Shown: positions 6,283-11,481 of the stretch, piece by piece
Numbering within the stretch: the first letter of the stretch is position 1
Layout: each line of letters opens with the position of its first letter
Assembly (NCBI GenBank): GCA_937859105.1
Contig: CALMAD010000023.1
Coordinates: forward strand, 1 to 11,481
Origin: an uncultured Propionibacteriaceae bacterium
GTDB lineage: Bacteria; Actinomycetota; Actinomycetes; Propionibacteriales; Propionibacteriaceae
Reading direction: 5' to 3'
DNA: 11,481 nt
Position numbers and translations under genes: made by a program
Notes under the pieces: generated by a model
Seen by the model: only the letters and a program-made list of their open reading frames with translations
Told to the model about the DNA's origin: nothing
The model's database searches: none

Positions 6283-6324
6283 ATGGATCGCTTCATGCGC
6301 TCGGCTTCGCGACTTCTTCGCTAG
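6283..6324 (+). CDS. Leucine leader peptide of leuS (13 residues, tandem rare Leu codons)
   Basis: The ORF encodes MDRFMRSASRLLR and ends in TAG. Residues 11-12 are both Leu, written as CTT CTT (6313-6318). CTT is rare in this genome: I saw only isolated in-frame cases in the transporter and glycosyltransferase genes, and none in leuS. The ORF follows a -10 element by 7 nt and needs no Shine-Dalgarno sequence if leaderless. It is followed at once by a hairpin and then by a terminator-like hairpin with six T before leuS. This is the architecture of a ribosome-attenuation leader: a ribosome stalled on the Leu codons when charged tRNA-Leu is scarce would change RNA folding downstream. The control codons match the amino acid of the downstream enzyme, which is strong circumstantial support. 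The peptide itself probably has no other function. Confidence 0.72.
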   Translation: MDRFMRSASRLLR

Positions 6325-6349
6325 CCGCGCGGCCTGACCGGTGGCGCGG
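6325..6349 (+). promoter_or_regulatory. Hairpin following the leader peptide (attenuator stem 1:2)
   Basis: CCGCGC (6325-6330), directly after the leader TAG, pairs with GCGCGG (6344-6349). A ribosome stalled on the CTT codons at 6313-6318 would cover the 5' arm and free the 3' side. The freed segment 6338-6344 can instead pair with 6363-6368 (CCG with CGG and TGG with CCA, one bulged G), which would break the inner stem of the terminator. The pairings are seen in the sequence; the switch is inferred. Confidence 0.5.
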
Positions 6350-6351
6350 CG

Positions 6352-6385
6352 CCCCTTGATGCCCACGGGCTGACAGGGGTTTTTT
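6352..6385 (+). terminator. Rho-independent terminator (attenuator) upstream of leuS
   Basis: CCCCT (6352-6356) pairs with AGGGG (6375-6379), and inside it GCC (6361-6363) pairs with GGC (6368-6370) around a CACG loop. The internal loop TGAT/TGAC can form two adjacent G-A pairs. Six T residues follow at 6380-6385. A T-run like this is exceptional in such GC-rich DNA, and this is the only textbook intrinsic terminator in the window. It lies 70 bp before the chosen leuS start, so it must act within the leuS leader and not at the end of a gene. Confidence 0.68.
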
Positions 6386-6439
6386 CATGCCCCGCACCGG
6401 CGAGGCCCGGTGCCTGCGATCGATCCAGACCAACCCGAC

Positions 6440-6445
6440 GAGGAG
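6440..6445 (+). promoter_or_regulatory. Shine-Dalgarno sequence deciding the leuS start
   Basis: GAGGAG lies 10 nt before the GTG at 6456. The alternative ATG at 6387 has only AGGGG before it, and those bases are the 3' arm of the attenuator stem. It would also add 23 residues unlike any LeuRS N-terminus I know. Confidence 0.55.
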
Positions 6446-6455
6446 ATGTTCGACA

Positions 6456-8927
<2,472 letters not shown>

Positions 8928-8941
8928 GCGGTCGCGCCCGG

Positions 8942-8962
8942 CGCCGCGGCCCGGCCGCGGCG
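8942..8962. terminator. Perfect hairpin between convergent leuS and nuclease-fold gene
   Basis: CGCCGCGG (8942-8949) and CCGCGGCG (8955-8962) are perfect 8-bp inverted arms around a CCCGG loop. They nearly fill the 35-bp gap between the two converging stop codons. The structure is symmetric and could stop transcripts from both sides. There is no T-run on either strand, so the mechanism is uncertain. Confidence 0.5.
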
Positions 8963-9961
8963 TCAGGCCGGCTTCACCACGAGGTCGGCCACCAGGCCGA
9001 GGTGGTCGGTGCCCAAGACGCGGAACGTTCGCACGTTCCGGGCCACGACGCGGTCGCTGACGAGCACGTGGTCGATCGCGATCATCGGCGGGACGCCGCC
9101 GTACCCCTGGGCGGGGAACGTGGGCTGCCACCCCTCGCCGGCCTGCGACGCGGCGTCGCTGAGCCCGAGGCCCAGCAGGGAGCGCAGGGTGGGCTGCTCC
9201 TGGACCGCGTTGAGGTCGCCCGCGACGATGAGCGGCTCTTTCAGGTGGCCCTCGACGGCCCGCCGCAGCACGGACGCCTCCCAGCGCCACAGGCCGGTGC
9301 CGCCGCCGTTCGTCATGTTCGCCGGGTGGGCGGCGGCCAACACGATCGGCGGGCCGGAGGGGGGCTGCACGCGCATCAGGTGCTGCCCGGGCCCGGTGGA
9401 AAGCTGCGCGATCTCGTCGACGGGCCAGCGTGACAGCACGGTCGTGCCCATCGCGTCGTCGAACGGCGGGTCGTAGAAGCCCGCGGTGTGCGGATAGTCG
9501 CGAAAGATGCCGGTCGGCGCGAGCGCGGTCTGGGCGCTCCCGGTGTATTCGAGCAGCACGATGATGTCGGGATTGGCCGCCTTCACCTGGGCGCTGAGCC
9601 CGGCGGGATCCGCATTGCCGTAGAGCATGTTCAGCGACAAGACGCGCACGGCCTGCCCGGACGCCTGCGGCGCCTCGCGGGGCCAGTAGGGCCGCGCCCA
9701 CGACAGTTGGGTGGCCAGGGCGGCGGCCGCCAGGAGAGCCAGGACGCCGCGCGGCCGGCCGCGCGCGAAGGCGAGGAAGAGGACGGCGGCGAGCGCCCAC
9801 GCGACGATGCCGTAGGGGATGAACGCGGCCGCCATGGCGAGCTTGGAGCGTGAGAACTGGAGCCGGGGCACCAGGTAGAGCATCATCATCGCGCCGCCGA
9901 ACGCGACGCAGCCCCACGCGACCGCCAGCATGAGATGACGGCCGAGGGTGCGTGTGGTCAT
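8963..9961 (-). CDS. Membrane-anchored endonuclease/exonuclease/phosphatase (EEP) family protein
   Basis: The 332-residue protein begins with three predicted membrane helices (about 11-31, 40-66 and 72-89). The charge pattern (ARGRPRG between helices 2 and 3) suggests that the following domain lies outside the membrane. Residues from about 104 form an EEP-fold hydrolase. LSLNMLYGNAD provides N111 and PDIIVLLEYTGSA provides E138. LAAAHPA provides H212, LIVAGDLNAVQEQ provides D249 and N251, IDHVLVS provides D297, and GTDHLGLVADL provides the terminal D319-H320 pair. The metal-binding and catalytic set therefore looks intact. Members cleave phosphodiesters in nucleic acids, lipids or inositol phosphates, and the substrate cannot be told here. 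I chose the ATG at 9961-9959; the frame is open far upstream, but only as a shadow of comEA. Its promoter (TTCACC, 17 bp, TAACTT) overlaps a DnaA-box-like site shared with divergent comEA. Confidence 0.88.
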   Translation of the reverse strand: MTTRTLGRHLMLAVAWGCVAFGGAMMMLYLVPRLQFSRSKLAMAAAFIPYGIVAWALAAVLFLAFARGRPRGVLALLAAAALATQLSWARPYWPREAPQASGQAVRVLSLNMLYGNADPAGLSAQVKAANPDIIVLLEYTGSAQTALAPTGIFRDYPHTAGFYDPPFDDAMGTTVLSRWPVDEIAQLSTGPGQHLMRVQPPSGPPIVLAAAHPANMTNGGGTGLWRWEASVLRRAVEGHLKEPLIVAGDLNAVQEQPTLRSLLGLGLSDAASQAGEGWQPTFPAQGYGGVPPMIAIDHVLVSDRVVARNVRTFRVLGTDHLGLVADLVVKPA

Positions 9962-9989
9962 GGGGACCAGTGAACCAGGGTGGGCAAGA

Positions 9990-10018
9990 AAGTTATCCAC
10001 AGTTGGTCGTCGGGTGAA
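9990..10018 (-). promoter_or_regulatory. Predicted promoter of the EEP-family gene, overlapping a TTATCCACA site
   Basis: On the minus strand, TTCACC (10018-10013) and TAACTT (9995-9990) are separated by exactly 17 bp. The -35 matches four of six consensus bases and the -10 fits TANNNT. Transcription would start near 9983, giving a leader of about 22 nt. The -10 overlaps the site at 9993-10001, so a protein bound there would affect this promoter directly. Confidence 0.45.
9993..10001 (+). promoter_or_regulatory. DnaA-box-like site TTATCCACA between the EEP gene and comEA
   Basis: A perfect TTATCCACA, continuing as TTATCCACAG, lies 50 nt before the comEA ATG. The same 10-mer occurs 45 nt before the ATG of the membrane-protein gene at 4140, in the same orientation relative to that gene. 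Just downstream is an AT-rich island, GTGAAAAAATTC (10015-10026), unusual in this sequence. Binding by DnaA or another factor is inferred. Confidence 0.45.
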
Positions 10019-10051
10019 AAAATTCGGCTCCGCGTCCCCACCGTGGAAGGC

Positions 10052-10951
10052 ATGACGACGCTGCGCCGGTTGGAGCCGGACGAGGTGATGAGCCAGGTCG
10101 TGCGCGCCCGCCTGGAGTCGCTGATGACCGCCCGCGAGCCTCCCGACGCCTCGGCGCGGGACGAACCGGGGGCACCCGGTGAGGACGAACCGGAGGTGCC
10201 GGACGAGAGGGGGGTGGTCGCCGCGCGCCCCCTGTCCCGCTCGCCGGGCGCGCCGGAGACGCCCCACGGGGCGGCCGGGAGGGCGGCGTCCGAGGTGCGT
10301 GCGATGGCTGCGCGAGCCGTGGAGTTCGGGCGCGCGCATCTGGTCGTGGTGCTCGTCATCGTGCTGGCCGGGTGCGGATACGCCGGTTACTCCATGGTGC
10401 AGGCGCGCACCGGCCCGGTGGCGACGGCGGCTCCGGTGGAGGTGGCGTCCGTGCAGGTGGCCCCGAGGACGCCGAGCGCCACGCCGAGGCCGGTCATCCG
10501 GGTGCACGTGGTCGGCGAGGTGCGCAAGCCGGGGGTGGTCACTCTGCCCGAGGGGGCGCGGGTGCTCGACGCGATCGAGGCGGCCGGCGGGCTGACCGCG
10601 CGGGCGAGGCCCGGCCGGTTGAACCTGGCCGCGGTCGTGACGGACGCGGCGCAGGTGGTCGTCGGTGGTCCCGGCTCTCTGGGAGGGAGCGTGGAGGGTG
10701 GTGCGGGGTCGTCGGGTGGCGGTTCCGGCGGGGGCGGCGGCGGCGCGGCGGCGTCCGGGAAGGTGAACCTGAACACGGCGACGCCCGAGCAGCTCGACAC
10801 CCTGCCCGGCGTGGGCCCGGTGACGGCCAAGGCGATCCTGTCGTGGCGGCAGCAGCATCAGCGGTTCAGCCGGGTGGAGGAGTTGCAGGAGATCGAAGGG
10901 ATCGGGCTGAAGACGTTCGAGAAGCTGAAGGGCCAGGTGACCGTCGGGTGA
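10052..10951 (+). CDS. comEA: ComEA, DNA-binding competence protein
   Basis: The 299-residue protein has the layout of actinobacterial ComEA. Residues 1-95 are a hydrophilic, Pro/Glu/Arg-rich cytoplasmic part. One membrane helix follows at about 97-115 (LVVVLVIVLAGCGYAGYSM). An SLBB domain spans about 148-205, beginning IRVHVVGEVRKPGVVTLPEG. A Gly/Ser-rich linker covers 207-236. The helix-hairpin-helix DNA-binding domain runs from 237 to 299, with VNLNTATPEQLDTLPGVGP and the second hairpin EIEGIGLKTFEKLKG. Known of the family: ComEA binds incoming double-stranded DNA at the outer membrane face and passes it to ComEC during transformation. I chose the ATG at 10052, with GGAAGG just before it. 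A GTG at 9980 would run through the TTATCCACA site and is unlikely. Its stop overlaps the comEC start as GTGA, so the two are translationally coupled. Confidence 0.93.
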   Translation: MTTLRRLEPDEVMSQVVRARLESLMTAREPPDASARDEPGAPGEDEPEVPDERGVVAARPLSRSPGAPETPHGAAGRAASEVRAMAARAVEFGRAHLVVVLVIVLAGCGYAGYSMVQARTGPVATAAPVEVASVQVAPRTPSATPRPVIRVHVVGEVRKPGVVTLPEGARVLDAIEAAGGLTARARPGRLNLAAVVTDAAQVVVGGPGSLGGSVEGGAGSSGGGSGGGGGGAAASGKVNLNTATPEQLDTLPGVGPVTAKAILSWRQQHQRFSRVEELQEIEGIGLKTFEKLKGQVTVG

Positions 10952-11481
10952 GCGACGGTGGTCGGCCGCGGCGGGAGCGGGACGATCGGGTGGACGTCCG
11001 GCCGCTCGCTCTGGGCGTCGCCGCCTGGGCGGGGGCGTGGGCCGCGACGTCGGGGGAAGGGCGGTTCGTCGCGGCGGCCGTCCTGACGGGAGCGCTGCTC
11101 GGGCTGGCGTCCCGGTGGCGCGGCGGACGCCTGCTGGCGGTGTCCGCACTGGTGCTGGCCGTGACCGCTGGGCTGGGCTGGGCGCGGGTCTGGCAACAGC
11201 AGCGCGACCCGGTGGCCGACCTCGCCGCCCACCGCGCCACGGCCGTGGTGGAGGTGCGCATCGGCGGGACGCCGCGCTACCACGCGGGCAGCGGCCCGCG
11301 TCCGGCGTGGTGGGCGTCCAGGGCGACGCTCGTGGCGGCGTCCGCGCGCGGGTCCGAGTGGAGGTCGGGCGCGCCGGTCGAGATCTCGGCGACGGGGGAC
11401 GCGGCGGAGCAGTGGCGGGCGCTGCCGTTGGGGGCGACGGCGCGGGCGTCCGGGCGGCTGGGTCCGGCCGACCCGGCGGCC
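10948..11481 (+). CDS. comEC: ComEC/Rec2 competence channel protein, N-terminal part (cut by window end)
   Basis: An open frame of 178 codons runs off the right edge without a stop. It starts with a GTG overlapping the comEA stop (GTGA), preceded by AGGTGA 7 nt upstream, a good ribosome-binding site. The visible part begins with a charged stretch (MSDGGRPRRERDDR), then hydrophobic segments VRPLALGVAAWAGAWAAT, FVAAAVLTGALLGLAS and LLAVSALVLAVTAGLGWARV. After these comes a soluble region, DLAAHRATAVVEVRIGGTPR and on, as in the DUF4131/OB-like N-terminal domain of ComEC. No diagnostic competence-domain motif lies within the window, so the identity rests on this layout and on following comEA directly. 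ComEC forms the membrane channel that takes single-stranded DNA into the cytoplasm. The remainder, including any beta-lactamase-like domain, lies outside. Confidence 0.88.
   Translation, partial: MSDGGRPRRERDDRVDVRPLALGVAAWAGAWAATSGEGRFVAAAVLTGALLGLASRWRGGRLLAVSALVLAVTAGLGWARVWQQQRDPVADLAAHRATAVVEVRIGGTPRYHAGSGPRPAWWASRATLVAASARGSEWRSGAPVEISATGDAAEQWRALPLGATARASGRLGPADPAA

Noticed and set aside
4614..6296. A 560-codon minus-strand open frame opposite the DUF4192 and kinase genes
   Set aside because: It is low-complexity and rich in Arg, His and Pro, has no recognisable domain, and opposes two genes with clear family signatures.
6387..6455. ATG at 6387 as the leuS start
   Set aside because: It would add 23 residues unlike LeuRS N-termini, its Shine-Dalgarno candidate is part of the terminator stem, and GAGGAG precedes the GTG at 6456.
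6276..6455. A T-box riboswitch upstream of leuS
   Set aside because: I see no T-box consensus sequence or specifier-stem arrangement. The leader ORF with tandem Leu codons and a terminator explains the region better.
10681..10760. Tandem repeat array in the GGT/GGC-rich stretch of comEA
   Set aside because: It encodes the Gly/Ser linker between the SLBB and helix-hairpin-helix domains, a normal low-complexity linker.
9962..11149. Upstream extension of the EEP-protein frame on the minus strand
   Set aside because: It runs antisense to comEA and comEC. The ATG at 9961 begins a normal membrane-anchored EEP protein, and a promoter lies just upstream.

Overview
The window is chromosomal DNA from a very GC-rich actinobacterium (Actinomycetota). 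Signs are GTG start codons, 4-base GTGA stop/start overlaps, TANNNT -10 elements directly before start codons, an actinobacterial DUF4192 gene, and a leuS-comEA-comEC neighbourhood common in this phylum. A propionibacterial relative fits, but the sequence alone does not prove the family. No tRNA, rRNA, transposase, phage gene or CRISPR array is visible; this looks like ordinary core chromosome.

Layout. Positions 1-832 hold an aquaporin Z gene on the minus strand. A 342-bp gene-free region (833-1174) follows, with a probable aqpZ promoter, two adjacent inverted repeats and a stable hairpin. On the plus strand come a DMT-type multi-pass transporter (1175-2110) and, overlapping it by 4 bp, a GT4 glycosyltransferase (2107-3417). 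A single-pass membrane protein of unknown function (3445-4140, minus) converges on them. A 122-bp divergent region with DnaA-box-like sites leads to a DUF4192 protein (4263-5228) and a PfkB-family sugar kinase (5238-6173).

The most informative regulatory element lies between the kinase and leuS. A -10 element is followed 7 nt later by a 13-codon ORF carrying tandem rare Leu codons (CTT CTT), then a hairpin and a second hairpin ending in six T. This is the layout of a ribosome-mediated leucine attenuator controlling leuS, the leucyl-tRNA synthetase gene (6456-8927). Low charged tRNA-Leu would stall the leader ribosome and let leuS be transcribed.

Convergent to leuS is a membrane-anchored endonuclease/exonuclease/phosphatase-fold protein (8963-9961, minus). 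Divergent from it are comEA (10052-10951) and the start of comEC (10948 to the window end), the DNA receptor and channel of natural transformation. A perfect TTATCCACA sits in this divergent promoter region, and the same 10-mer TTATCCACAG occurs in the divergent region near 4190. These shared sites, the aqpZ operator candidates and the leuS attenuator are the points most worth checking.
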